Counted from the first letter of the stretch, positions 25,553 to 34,334 are shown. The stretch is 52,611 bases of DNA from an uncultured Collinsella sp. (GCA_902489965.1 CABUCA010000005.1:1-52611); one strand, 5' to 3'. The notes: a model not told the origin generated them from the letters alone. Translations and numbers: made by a program.

Positions 25553-26619
25553 TGTGGGAAGCCGATGACTCTCAGGACCTGTGGGCGACGCCCGGCAACT
25601 CGCCGGCGGCATCCATGGCGCACGGCGAGCGCATGGTGGGCTCGGAGCTGACGGCCGAGGACCTCGATGTCGACCGCACTTTGCGCCCCCAGCGCCTGGA
25701 CGATTACTGTGGCCAGGAGCACATCAAGCAGAGCCTGCGCGTGTTGATCGAAGCGGCGCAGAGCCGTGGCGAGACGCTCGACCACGTGATTTTCTCGGGT
25801 CCTCCGGGCCTGGGCAAGACCACGCTGGCCACCGTTATCGCCAACGAGCTGGGCGCTCAGATCAAGACCACGAGTGGCCCTGCCATCGCGCGCACGGGCG
25901 ACCTGGCGGCCATCCTTACTAACTTGCAGCCGGGTGATGTGCTGTTTATCGACGAGATCCACCGCCTCAACCGTTCGGTCGAGGAGGTCCTGTACCCCGC
26001 GATGGAGGACTTTGCCCTCGATATCGTGATTGGCAAGGGTCCGGCGGCGCGCTCGATTCGCCTGGATATTCCCAAATTTACGCTGGTAGCGGCAACGACC
26101 CGCTCAGGCATGTTGACAGGCCCGTTGCGCGACCGCTTTGGCATTTCATATCGCCTGGATTACTACACGGTCGAGGAGCTCGCGCAGATTGTGACGCGCT
26201 CGGCGACTATCCTGGGCGTGACGATCGATCATCCCAGTGCACTCGAGATCGGCTCGCGTTCGCGCGGTACGCCACGTCTTGCCAACCGCCTGCTCAAGCG
26301 CGTGCGCGACTATGCACAGGTGCGCGGCAACGGTCCCATTGAGCTCGATATCTGCCGTCAGGCGCTCGAGTTCTTTGAGATCGACGAGCTCGGTCTGGAC
26401 TGGATGGATATTCGTATCTTGGAGACGCTTGCCAAGACGTTCTCCGGTCGTGCCGTGGGACTTACGACCCTTGCCAGCGCGGTGGGCGAGGACCCGGGCA
26501 CGCTCGAGGATGTCTATGAGCCCTATTTGCTGCAGTGCGGGTTGATGATTCGTACGCCGCAGGGCCGTCAGGCAACCCTTCGCACCTTTGAGCACCTGGG
26601 GATTGAACCTACCGTTTAG
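25552..26619 (+). CDS. ruvB: Holliday junction branch-migration ATPase RuvB
   Basis: A 355-residue AAA+ motor. It has Walker A GPPGLGKT (83-90), Walker B DEIH (134-137), sensor 1 ATTRSG, the arginine finger region GPLRDRFG, and a C-terminal winged helix (DIRILETLAKTFSGRAVGL). The first 30 or so residues before the RPQRLDDYCGQ segment are longer than in E. coli. ATG 25552 overlaps the ruvA stop in TGATG. Confidence 0.97.
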   Translation: MWEADDSQDLWATPGNSPAASMAHGERMVGSELTAEDLDVDRTLRPQRLDDYCGQEHIKQSLRVLIEAAQSRGETLDHVIFSGPPGLGKTTLATVIANELGAQIKTTSGPAIARTGDLAAILTNLQPGDVLFIDEIHRLNRSVEEVLYPAMEDFALDIVIGKGPAARSIRLDIPKFTLVAATTRSGMLTGPLRDRFGISYRLDYYTVEELAQIVTRSATILGVTIDHPSALEIGSRSRGTPRLANRLLKRVRDYAQVRGNGPIELDICRQALEFFEIDELGLDWMDIRILETLAKTFSGRAVGLTTLASAVGEDPGTLEDVYEPYLLQCGLMIRTPQGRQATLRTFEHLGIEPTV

Positions 26620-26695
26620 GGCGCTTTGTTTTGGCGGGCTGTTGGACTATCGCTGGGCATCGGGTAAACATATCGCCGTTCATCGGTTATGGGCG

Positions 26696-26723
26696 TTTTA
26701 CTATTGCGCGCCCGTGCTATGCT
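26696..26723 (+). promoter_or_regulatory. Candidate promoter of fhs
   Basis: TTTTAC (26696-26701) and TATGCT (26718-26723) are separated by 16 bases and lie 40 bases before the fhs ATG. The match is moderate and no THF riboswitch was seen. Confidence 0.4.
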
Positions 26724-26763
26724 GAATTGGTCTTTTTCTCATTCGGTAACGAAAGGACCGCCC

Positions 26764-28431
26764 ATGCCTACTGACATCGAAATCGCACGTTCTGTCACGC
26801 CACTGCCTATTACCGAGGTGGCCAAGAACGCCGGCGTCGACGTTAAGCACCTGATTCCGTACGGCTTCGACAAGGCTAAGGTCGACTATTCACTGCTCAA
26901 CGAGCCGACTGATCACCAGGCCAAGCTTGTCCTCGTGACCGCCATCAACCCCACGCCTGCGGGCGAGGGCAAGACCACCACGACCATCGGTCTGGCCGAT
27001 GGCCTGCGTCGTCGCGGCGTCAAGAGTGCCGTGGCCCTGCGCGAGCCTTCGCTCGGCCCCGTCTTTGGCGTTAAGGGCGGTGCTGCCGGCGGCGGCTGGG
27101 CTCAGGTCATCCCCATGGAGGATATCAACCTGCACTTTACCGGCGACTTCCACGCTATCGGTGCCGCCAATAACCTGCTGGCCGCCATGCTTGATAACCA
27201 CATCCAGCAGGGCAATCAGCTCGGTATTGACGTTAAGCGCATCACTTGGAAGCGCGTCGTCGATATGAACGACCGTCAGCTGCGCCACGTCATCGACGGC
27301 ATTGGCGGTAAGGCCCAGGGCGTGCCGCGCGAGGACGGCTTCGATATCACCGTTGCCTCCGAGGTCATGGCGATCCTGTGCCTGTCCACGAGCATCAGCG
27401 ATCTTAAGGAGCGCTTGGGCGAGATCGTTGTCGGCTATAGCTATGCCGGCGAGCCCGTCCGCGCCCGCGACCTCAAGGCCCAGGGAGCTATGGCCGCACT
27501 GCTCAAGGATGCGCTCAAGCCCAATCTGGTGCAGACGCTCGAGGGCACGCCCGCGTTTGTCCACGGCGGTCCCTTCGCCAATATCGCCCACGGCTGCAAC
27601 TCCATCATGGCCACGCGTATGGCTATGCGTTTTGGCGATGTCGCCATTACCGAGGCGGGCTTTGGTGCCGACCTGGGTGCCGAGAAATTCCTGGACATCA
27701 AGTGCCGCATGACGGGCGTTCGTCCCAACGCCGTCGTGGTCGTCGCCACCGCTCGCGCGTTGAAGTACAACGGTGGCGTCGCCAAGGCCGACCTCAACGA
27801 GGAGAACCTCGAGGCACTCAAGGCTGGCATGCCCAACCTGCTGCGTCACGTCGACAACATCCAGAACGTTTATGGCCTGCCCTGCGTGGTCGCCATCAAC
27901 CGCTTCCCGACGGACACCGAGGCCGAGCTTGCGCTCATCGAGTCCGAGTGCCAGAAACTCGGCGTCAACGTTAAGCTTTCCGAGGTCTGGGCCAAGGGCG
28001 GCGAGGGCGCGCTCGAGCTTGCCGATGAGGTCATGCGTCTGATTGAGCAGCCGAGCGAGCTCAAGTTTGCCTATGAGGACGGCGCTGATGTCGCTGATGC
28101 CCTCGAGGCCGTTGCCACCAAGGTCTACCGCGCCGACGGCGTTGACTTTACGCCGGCCGCCAAGCGCCAGCTCGCCGAGCTGCGCGAGAATGGCTTTGGC
28201 AACCTTCCGGTGTGCGTCGCCAAGACGCAGTACAGCTTTAGCGACAACGCCAAGGCCCTGGGCGCTCCCGAGAACTTCCGCATCATGGTGCGTGAGCTCA
28301 AGGTTTCCGCCGGTGCCCACTTTGTGGTCGCACTGACTGGCAGCGTTCTGACCATGCCGGGTCTGCCCAAGGTGCCCGCGGCCGAAAACATCGACGTCGA
28401 CAACGACGGCAACATCACCGGCCTGTTCTAA
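26764..28431 (+). CDS. fhs: Formate-tetrahydrofolate ligase
   Basis: A 555-residue enzyme that makes 10-formyl-THF from formate, THF and ATP, feeding purine synthesis, formyl-Met and one-carbon flow. Diagnostic sequences are the P-loop PTPAGEGKTT (63-72), LREPSLGPVFGVKGGAAG, EDINLHFTGDFHAI and the C-terminal VVALTGSVLTMPGLP. The start at ATG 26764 follows GAAAGGA; an upstream in-frame start gives a non-homologous extension. It acts in the same pathway as fchA and folD 10 kb downstream. A strong terminator follows, so it is monocistronic. Confidence 0.97.
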   Translation: MPTDIEIARSVTPLPITEVAKNAGVDVKHLIPYGFDKAKVDYSLLNEPTDHQAKLVLVTAINPTPAGEGKTTTTIGLADGLRRRGVKSAVALREPSLGPVFGVKGGAAGGGWAQVIPMEDINLHFTGDFHAIGAANNLLAAMLDNHIQQGNQLGIDVKRITWKRVVDMNDRQLRHVIDGIGGKAQGVPREDGFDITVASEVMAILCLSTSISDLKERLGEIVVGYSYAGEPVRARDLKAQGAMAALLKDALKPNLVQTLEGTPAFVHGGPFANIAHGCNSIMATRMAMRFGDVAITEAGFGADLGAEKFLDIKCRMTGVRPNAVVVVATARALKYNGGVAKADLNEENLEALKAGMPNLLRHVDNIQNVYGLPCVVAINRFPTDTEAELALIESECQKLGVNVKLSEVWAKGGEGALELADEVMRLIEQPSELKFAYEDGADVADALEAVATKVYRADGVDFTPAAKRQLAELRENGFGNLPVCVAKTQYSFSDNAKALGAPENFRIMVRELKVSAGAHFVVALTGSVLTMPGLPKVPAAENIDVDNDGNITGLF

Positions 28432-28456
28432 GTCTGCTGTCCATAGCTGCTTCTCC

Positions 28457-28492
28457 GCCCCGCCGTGCCCACAAGGCCCGGCGGGGCTTTTT
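28457..28492 (+). terminator. Intrinsic terminator after fhs
   Basis: GCCCCGCCG (28457-28465) pairs with CGGCGGGGC (28479-28487), then five T. Confidence 0.9.
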
Positions 28493-28610
28493 GATCCTTA
28501 GGCCCGCGCGTGTCTTGTAGATACCGACGGACTCTGCCCATCATAGGCTTTTGCGCTGGTAGAATGCATGGATAACTTGATGCTTACAGGCGACGGAAAG
28601 GAATCGTTGC

Positions 28611-29600
28611 ATGGATCAGGACAAGACAACCGTGATGGGCGGCTACGGTTCCGCGCAGGCTGGCGATAGCGCCGATGCGACCCGCGTTGTTCCCAACCCC
28701 GGTTATGTCGACCCCGCCGCGACGCAGCCTTCTGCCGAGCCCACACGAGTTATGGGCTATGGCGACGCGGCGCAGGACCCTTACGCTGCATCTTTGCAAA
28801 GCCCCTATGGCAACGCGGCGGCAGACCCGTTTGATTACGCGCCGCAGGATTCTTATGCCGCCTCGACGCCGAATCCCTATGATGACCTGCCGCAGAATCC
28901 CATTCCGCAGCCTCAGCAGACGACGTATATGCCTCGCACGGCGCAGCCTCGCTACGAGTCGCGCGAGCCGTATCGCGAGTACCCCAAGTCGATTCCGCAA
29001 TATGGCGAGGACGAGGAAGAGACGCCGTCGCGTTCGTCGAGCGTGATTAAGAAGATCCTCATCGTGCTGGCGATCTTCTTTGCGCTGTCGGTTGTGTTTG
29101 CCATCGTGTCGGGCATGCTCAACAAGCGAGGGAGTTCAACGGCCGATACCGCTGCCGAGCAAACCGAGTCCGCCTCGTCTAGCACCGTCGATCTGAGTGA
29201 TATCCCGGGGCAGTACTGGTCCAACGCCAAGAAGGTCCTCAAGTCGCGCGGCGCCGATCTTTCGAATGCCGTGGTCCTGACTGATGATGGCTCAACGCCC
29301 GTCGTCGATGCCAACTGGGTCGTTACTTCTGCCTACTATAACGACAACGGCAACCTCGAAATTCAACTCACGCACAAGAACAGTTCGGGCAACTCGTCCG
29401 ACGGCCAAAGCGGTACCGACAGCTCGAGCTCCAATACGCTGGAGGACTTGAGCAACAAGGCGCAGGAGTTGGGAGACAAGGCGCAAGAGCTGGGCGATAC
29501 GGCACAAAATCTGGGCGATACCGCGCAGAACTTGGGCGGCATGGCGACGGATGCCTGGAACGCCCTGCAAAACGGCATCTCGGGCGCGCAGGGAAACTAG
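28611..29600 (+). CDS. Single-pass membrane protein with PASTA-like ectodomain
   Basis: A 329-residue protein of unknown function. The cytoplasmic N-terminus (1-145) is rich in Pro, Tyr, Asp and Gln and has three similar Thr sites: TTVM (6-9), TRVV (24-27) and TRVM (45-48). One membrane helix spans about 149-169. Outside, residues 195-256 (IPGQYWSNAKKVLKSRG through NLEIQLTH) resemble a divergent PASTA or related domain. A Ser/Gly linker follows, then five near-heptad repeats around KAQELGD and TAQNLGD (276-316) predicted to be amphipathic helix. ATG 28611 follows GGAAAGGA. The stop lies 12 bases from the convergent CDF gene. Confidence 0.75.
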   Translation: MDQDKTTVMGGYGSAQAGDSADATRVVPNPGYVDPAATQPSAEPTRVMGYGDAAQDPYAASLQSPYGNAAADPFDYAPQDSYAASTPNPYDDLPQNPIPQPQQTTYMPRTAQPRYESREPYREYPKSIPQYGEDEEETPSRSSSVIKKILIVLAIFFALSVVFAIVSGMLNKRGSSTADTAAEQTESASSSTVDLSDIPGQYWSNAKKVLKSRGADLSNAVVLTDDGSTPVVDANWVVTSAYYNDNGNLEIQLTHKNSSGNSSDGQSGTDSSSSNTLEDLSNKAQELGDKAQELGDTAQNLGDTAQNLGGMATDAWNALQNGISGAQGN

Positions 29601-29612
29601 CTGTTAAGTGGG

Positions 29613-30794
29613 CTACAGCTGCTCGGCCGGACGGTCGGGCGAGCTAAAGCCCGAATCAAACGTGACGACGCACGAGACATCGGGCCGGCGCTCGTGCACG
29701 ATGCGCGTGACGAGCTCCAGCAGCTCCTCGTCGGATATGTCAAAGCCGTCGGGACGCACCAGGTCAAACGAAACGAACCTGTCGTGTTCGTGAAGGTCGT
29801 GGATGGAAAGCGCGGGGTCGATCTGCGCTACGCCGCGCTTGACCCAGCCGCGTAGATCGTCACCGGTTGTCGCGATGGGGTCGCAATGCAGTGTGATTGC
29901 GATGCCCATCTGGCGTTTGATGTCATGTTCGATGGTGTCCAGAATCTCGTGGTGCTCAAAGGCATCGCCCTCTCCGGGCATTTCCACGTGTGCGCTGGCA
30001 AACTGACGGCCGGGGCCGTAGTCGTGCACCATGAGGTCGTGTGTGCCCAGGACCTGCGGATAGGACATGATCTTGTCGCGGATTGCCTGGACGAGCTTGG
30101 GGTCGGGCGCTTGCCCCAGCAACGGGCTGATGGCGTCGCGCACCAGGCCCAGACCGCTGATGCAGATGAAGATGCCCACACCCAGGCCTGCCCAGCCGTC
30201 GAGATCAAAGCTGGTCGTCTGCGAAATAAGCGCCGCCACCAAGACCGAGCCCGAGGTGATGACGTCGTTTTTGGAGTCCTGCGCCGTGGCGATGAGCGTT
30301 TCGGAGTCGATGCGATCGCCCAGCGTGCGGTTGAATGCGGCCATCCAGAATTTGACGAGCATGGACAAGACGAGGGCGGCTATGGAGAGCGCCGAATATG
30401 CGGTGGGCGAGGGCTTGATGATCTTGGTGACCGACTCGAGGATCAGGTTGATGCCGACGGCGCAAACCAGGACGGCGACGAACAGACCGGCCAGGTACTC
30501 GTAGCGGCCGTGGCCGTAAGGGTGGCCCTCGTCTGCCGGGCGGCTGGCAAGGCGGAACCCGAGCAGACTCACGATGTTGCTCGAGGCATCGGAGAGGTTG
30601 TTGAAAGCGTCGGCGATGAGGGAGACGGAGCCGGCAAGCAGACCCGCGACGCCCTTGGCCAGGCACAGGGTGATGTTGAGGCCAATGCAGATGAGGCTTG
30701 CGGCAAAGCCCGCGTTGGTGCGGCAAGATGCATCGACCGGCTCGCCCTCGCTGCCGGGAACAAGCATATGTACCAGCCGATTTACAAATAGCAT
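29613..30794 (-). CDS. Cation diffusion facilitator family transporter
   Basis: A 393-residue proton/cation antiporter with six membrane segments and a cytosolic C-terminal metal-binding domain. Family signatures include SLIADAFNNLSD in TM2, the HPYGHGRYEY loop, and DSKNDVITS in TM5 with the paired Asp residues of the metal site. The C-terminal region (HDLMVHDYGPGRQFASAHVE) matches the cytoplasmic dimerisation domain, followed by an extra roughly 70-residue segment. Zn, Mn or Fe export is possible; sequence alone does not decide. I chose ATG 30794 because GAGGA lies 8 bases upstream; upstream in-frame starts add a Pro/Arg-rich non-homologous leader. Confidence 0.92.
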   Translation of the reverse strand: MLFVNRLVHMLVPGSEGEPVDASCRTNAGFAASLICIGLNITLCLAKGVAGLLAGSVSLIADAFNNLSDASSNIVSLLGFRLASRPADEGHPYGHGRYEYLAGLFVAVLVCAVGINLILESVTKIIKPSPTAYSALSIAALVLSMLVKFWMAAFNRTLGDRIDSETLIATAQDSKNDVITSGSVLVAALISQTTSFDLDGWAGLGVGIFICISGLGLVRDAISPLLGQAPDPKLVQAIRDKIMSYPQVLGTHDLMVHDYGPGRQFASAHVEMPGEGDAFEHHEILDTIEHDIKRQMGIAITLHCDPIATTGDDLRGWVKRGVAQIDPALSIHDLHEHDRFVSFDLVRPDGFDISDEELLELVTRIVHERRPDVSCVVTFDSGFSSPDRPAEQL

Positions 30795-30965
30795 AGCGGT
30801 CGTCCTCACAATCATGTTTAAGGGGATAGTGTAGCTCGCGCGGGGGCGCCGTGCACCGATGCTCAGAAAATGCAGCAATAGTCTGCCGGTGCTAACGAGC
30901 GAGCCTTCTCGTCTGCCCGGGCGGTCCATTTTGGGCCACATGGGTATGGGCATGTGCCTGTTTGC

Positions 30966-30984
30966 TCGACATACTTAATGTCGA
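30966..30984 (+). promoter_or_regulatory. Palindromic operator candidate
   Basis: TCGACAT ACTTA ATGTCGA is a perfect 7-bp inverted repeat with a 5-base centre, 28 bases before the zinc-ribbon gene start and in the divergent region shared with the CDF gene. Confidence 0.45.
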
Positions 30985-31012
30985 CAGCCCCTGTGCAAAG
31001 GAGGACGTTTCC

Positions 31013-32350
31013 ATGGACGAGATGTTTGCCATTAAATGTCAAAACTGCGGCGGTCCTATGTACTCGCACCAGGCTAAGCGCAGTTTTGAGTGCGCCTATT
31101 GCGGTGCGATCATTCCGTGGCAGGCGGACGCCGGAGAGCCCAAGAGCGCTTTGGGCATTCGCCATACGCCGTTGACGGTGGTGGATGGACTGCTCAAGCT
31201 CACGCATGTGTCGCAACTCGAGCGCCCGGAGGACCCGGACTGGTATTTCTTCAATTCGCACTGGCGCAATCAGTCGGTCCTGGAACATCTGCTGTGGGAG
31301 GATCGCGGCACGGCGCAGGAGTTCCAAGAGGCTACGCACGTGAGCATTCCGTGCCCCTTCTGTGGCGCGTCCTTTGAGGGCGAGTCGACCCAGCGCGTGT
31401 TTGAGTGCCCGTCCTGCGGCAACAAGATCGGCATTGCCGACCTGCTCAAGCCCGGTACCTTCAGCAAGCGCCTGACCATGGGCGTTGGTGCGGAGTATGT
31501 GCCCGAGCAGGGTATTCCCTTCGAAATCTCGCCGCAGCAGGCACGTGCCAACGCGCTGCAGCTGGTGCGTCAGTGCCCCGACGCCTTTGCCGGGCACGAC
31601 GTAGAAGACGCGATCCAAAACGACATGATGCTCTTCTACTTCCCCATGGCGCTCGCGGACCTGCGCATGATGGCGAGCTTCCCGGGCAAGGGCCTGAGCA
31701 AGGAGACCCTGGTGTACTACGAGGTGCTCGACTGGGCATATCCCAGGGCAAACTACCTGGACGTTCGTCTCATGGGCATTTTGGAGCCATGGGACTTTGC
31801 CAAGGTCGGCCCGTTCGATCCCGCCATGCAGGAAGGTGACTTTCGCGTTGTCTCCGTCGATGCGTCTACCAAGGACCAGGTGGTCATTGATAAGTTGGCG
31901 CTCGACGTTGCGGGCAACGATGCTGAGGCTGTACTGGGGCTCAATAAAAAGAGTATCCGCACGTGGGCATGCAAGGCCCGCAAGCACAAGGACGGCCTGG
32001 TGATGGTGCCGGTCTACTTTGTCGATCGTCCGGCGACGGACAGCCGCGATGGCGAGCAAGTGCGCATCGCCGTGAACGGCCAGACGGGCCGCGCGGCCGC
32101 GGTGGTGTTTAGCGACAAGCGCGAAACGCATATCGTGGCGCCGCTCAATCCGAGCCTGCATCTGTCCGGCGAGAGCACCGTGCATGCCACGCCCATCGAG
32201 GTCAAATACGTTAAATCGCCCTTCCTGTACCAGATTGTGCGCAAGGGAGGTGGCGAGCAACCGCGCCAGGTTGCAGCGGCAGCTGAGGGTTCCTACCGAG
32301 AAGAAAAGCCCAAACGCCGCGGTCTGCTGGGTGCGCTATTTGGGAAGTAG
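31013..32350 (+). CDS. Double zinc-ribbon protein of unknown function
   Basis: A 445-residue protein with two CxxC...CxxC ribbons: C9/C12/C27/C30 and C114/C117/C132/C135. The body (about 150-400) is soluble alpha/beta with no motif I recognise. The C-terminus (PKRRGLLGALFGK) is a short basic-amphipathic tail suggesting membrane or partner contact. ATG 31013 follows a strong AAAGGAGG. It could be a TFIIB-type zinc-ribbon membrane-associated protein. No enzymatic function is claimed. Divergence from a cation exporter, with a palindrome between, hints at metal-linked regulation, but that is speculation. Confidence 0.8.
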   Translation: MDEMFAIKCQNCGGPMYSHQAKRSFECAYCGAIIPWQADAGEPKSALGIRHTPLTVVDGLLKLTHVSQLERPEDPDWYFFNSHWRNQSVLEHLLWEDRGTAQEFQEATHVSIPCPFCGASFEGESTQRVFECPSCGNKIGIADLLKPGTFSKRLTMGVGAEYVPEQGIPFEISPQQARANALQLVRQCPDAFAGHDVEDAIQNDMMLFYFPMALADLRMMASFPGKGLSKETLVYYEVLDWAYPRANYLDVRLMGILEPWDFAKVGPFDPAMQEGDFRVVSVDASTKDQVVIDKLALDVAGNDAEAVLGLNKKSIRTWACKARKHKDGLVMVPVYFVDRPATDSRDGEQVRIAVNGQTGRAAAVVFSDKRETHIVAPLNPSLHLSGESTVHATPIEVKYVKSPFLYQIVRKGGGEQPRQVAAAAEGSYREEKPKRRGLLGALFGK

Positions 32351-32396
32351 GGGAGTAGCACCGGTTGTTGCCGTAAGGTGATGGCCGGGGGTGCGG

Positions 32397-32598
32397 GGCA
32401 GCTCTCAGGAGTGCGGGCTGCCGTCTGATTGTTTGAGGGTGCCAGATGTAAATAAACAGTGGAGCGGCTGCAAAAGAGCCTCCTCACTGGGTAAAATCAG
32501 GTTGTGCCGCGGAACCCGCTCCTCAGCTAGTCACACTTCGGAAGCGCGGGCAACGCAGGTATTATCGTCTAAAGGGCCGGCTGCAACCGGCCCTTTTC
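32397..32598 (+). other. Structured intergenic region, possible small RNA
   Basis: The 425-base gap before the YhcG fragments contains successive plus-strand hairpins: GGCAGC/GCTGCC (32397-32402, 32417-32422); an imperfect stem CAGTG...CACTG (32457-32489); and a nested stem GTTG (32501-32504) with CAAC (32551-32554) enclosing CCCGC (32515-32519) with GCGGG (32546-32550). A strong terminator ends the series at 32571-32598. This is the arrangement of a terminated small RNA or a leader whose gene is gone. No tRNA, SRP, tmRNA, 6S or riboswitch consensus fits. Confidence 0.35.
32571..32597 (+). terminator. Intrinsic terminator in the 32.4-32.7 kb gap
   Basis: AAAGGGCCGG (32571-32580) pairs with CCGGCCCTTT (32587-32596) across CTGCAA, followed by further T. 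It functions best on plus but could also act on minus. Confidence 0.8.
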
Positions 32599-32620
32599 TG
32601 TGGCAGCCAATGGACCCACA

Positions 32621-32725
32621 TCAGACGAAGGCCGCGTCTTTGCCTGTCAGGTCACGCTCGCCAGCCACGGCTAGAATGTCGTTGCCGGCGTCCATGACCG
32701 GTATTGTTTCGTAGCGTGCGTCGCA
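32621..32725 (-). pseudogene. Possible C-terminal remnant of a lost gene
   Basis: On the minus strand, a frame ending at 32621 reads CDARYETIPVMDAGND and then ILAVAGERDLTGKDAAFV, which is compositionally protein-like. It stops just before the terminator hairpin. The frame upstream breaks into another protein-like frame (ATEATAAVAGALAVATHA). It may be the tail of a decayed gene downstream of yhcG; I cannot name the family. Confidence 0.2.
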
Positions 32726-32775
32726 ACCGCGAGTGCGCCTGCGACGGCTGCGGTGGCTTCGGTCGCAACGTGCTG

Positions 32776-33805
32776 CTACCCTTGCGTTTCGCCATTGGTC
32801 GCTTCGTTGATGGCGCGGTACTCGGCGCTTAGTTCGCGCGCCAGCTCTTCCTTGCTTGGAAGATACGGCAGGTATTTGGCGGCAAACACTTGGTCGTTGT
32901 CTTCGGGCAGCGTGTACTCGACAATCGAATCGCTTTTGTCCGCGCAGAGCACGATGCCTATGGGCGGATTGTCGCCTTCGTTCATGAGCTCGCGCGTGTA
33001 GTAGTTCACATACATTTGCATCTGGCCCAGGTCCTGATGCGTAAGGTCGTCCGTCTTAAGGTCGATGAGCACGAAGCAGCGCATCAGATAGTTGTAAAAA
33101 ACAAGGTCAATATAGAAATGGCGCCCATCAAAGGTGATGCGCTTTTGGCGCGCCTCGAAAGCGAAACCACGGCCAAGCTCCAGCAGGAACTTCTGAAGAT
33201 GCGTGATGAGCGCCTGCTCTAGATCGCTCTCGCGAAACGCAGTATCGTCCGAGAAACCTAAAAACTCCAGTACATATGGGTCGCGGATGATATCCTCGGG
33301 GCGACGAGCCGGGGCGCTCTTTTGGATTTCCTGGGTGACGGCCTCCTTGTCCTTGCTGGCAAGTAGGCGCTCGCGGAACATGGTGTTGATCTGGCGTTCG
33401 AGCTGACGCGTGCTCCAACGAGAATCGGCGCATTCGTTCATGTACCATGTTCGAGCATCAGGGTCGGTTATACGCGATAACCTGCGGTAATGTGTCCAAT
33501 TCAATTCGGAACGCAAGATAAAACTGACGCATGTATCTTAAGCTTCTGGCGTTGAAGCCTCTGCCAAAATCCTTAGTCAATCTAACGGCAAGTTCGTCGA
33601 TCAGTGCATCGCCATACTTGGCGCGCTCCTCTCCGCCCTGTTCATCAACAATACTCTTGCCGATCTCCCAATATGCCTCAACCATCGCAAAGTTAACGGC
33701 GGTATAGGCCTTGTCGCGAGCGGCGTTGAGAATCGAGGAGACCTGCTTGTAAAAACCTTCGGGCACGATTGCCGATTCTCCACGGTTTACTAGTTCACCC
33801 ATCAC
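32776..33805 (-). pseudogene. Frameshifted YhcG/DUF1016 nuclease gene
   Basis: Two adjacent minus-strand frames together form one YhcG-type protein. The N-terminal DUF1016 part (33805-33458) reads YKQVSSILNAARDKAYTAVN ... ARSLRYMRQFYLAF, then runs out of homology. The C-terminal PD-(D/E)XK part (33516-32776) begins RSELNWTHYRRLSRI and holds FYIDLVFYNYLMRCFVLIDL with the nuclease D and K (DLKTDD). In intact relatives the Phe of YLAF and the SELNW segment are joined by a few residues in one frame. Here those residues are missing and the frame shifts near 33505-33520. YhcG proteins are linked to restriction-type loci. The C-terminal frame could only restart from TTG with no good ribosome site, so I call it broken. 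Confidence 0.8.
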
Positions 33806-33970
33806 TGTCGCCCCACTTTCCTCTTGTGGAATGCATCTTTAACGCATTTAGTTTAAAGCCTCGCGCGGACACGAATTGCTATGTTGTCTGGCACCTTCGC
33901 ATGGGAGCCTTGCGGTGGTTAAAATGTGACCATAGAGGCAGTTTTAGCGAACCCCGCGGGAGTGACGCGT

Positions 33971-34240
33971 ATGGACAACAACACGCTGCTGTTCCAGGAC
34001 AAAGGTTCGGGTAGGTTTAAAGACGTTAAGATCTACCCCAACCGTATTGAGGTGCTCAAGAAGGACACTTTCGGCGGCAAGCACACCGAGATTGTCTATC
34101 TTAAGGACATTACGGGCGTCAATAGAATCAAGGGCCGCGATGTTTTTCTGCGCAATCGACTGTTGACTGCTTGCGTCTTTAGCCTGAGCAGCCGTGCGAA
34201 GGCCCAGGAGTTTGTTAACGCGCTGAACATGGTGATGTAG
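33971..34240 (+). CDS. Small PH-like domain protein
   Basis: An 89-residue protein, all-beta then one C-terminal helix (SRAKAQEFVNALNMV), the pattern of a bacterial pleckstrin-homology-like fold. The core reads FKDVKIYPNRIEVLKKDTFG and TEIVYLKDITGVNRIKG. It has no signal peptide or membrane segment. ATG 33971 follows CGGGAG by 8 bases; an in-frame GTG at 33926 lacks a ribosome site. Partner or ligand unknown. The neighbours give no functional clue. Confidence 0.7.
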   Translation: MDNNTLLFQDKGSGRFKDVKIYPNRIEVLKKDTFGGKHTEIVYLKDITGVNRIKGRDVFLRNRLLTACVFSLSSRAKAQEFVNALNMVM

Positions 34241-34267
34241 CCTATGGCGACGTTTGGGCCAAGGTGA

Positions 34268-34304
34268 AAATCGGGGCGCAGAACGGTATCCTGCGCCCCC
34301 GATT
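34268..34304 (-). terminator. Intrinsic terminator of the PI-PLC-like gene
   Basis: Read on minus, AATCGGGGGCGCAG pairs with CTGCGCCCCGATT, followed by TTTTC. A plus-strand transcript from the PH-like gene would also form the stem but has no T run. Confidence 0.8.
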
Positions 34305-34334
34305 GAGTCGATGTGTCTAAAAGGGCCGGCTTGC

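Noticed and set aside
26620..26763. Tetrahydrofolate riboswitch before fhs
   Set aside because: The leader is short and lacks the conserved THF aptamer stems; only a weak promoter is visible.
32500..32560. T-box leader
   Set aside because: GTTGTGCCGCGG resembles the T-box core, but the UGGN that pairs with the tRNA acceptor end is absent, no specifier stem is evident and no gene follows.
32440..32600. Small SRP RNA or tRNA
   Set aside because: The SRP apical consensus (GGAAGG...AGCAG) and any T-arm GGTTCGA are missing.
32391..32714. A 107-codon plus-strand open frame
   Set aside because: It runs through three hairpins and a terminator, has Ser/Arg-rich random composition and no ribosome site.
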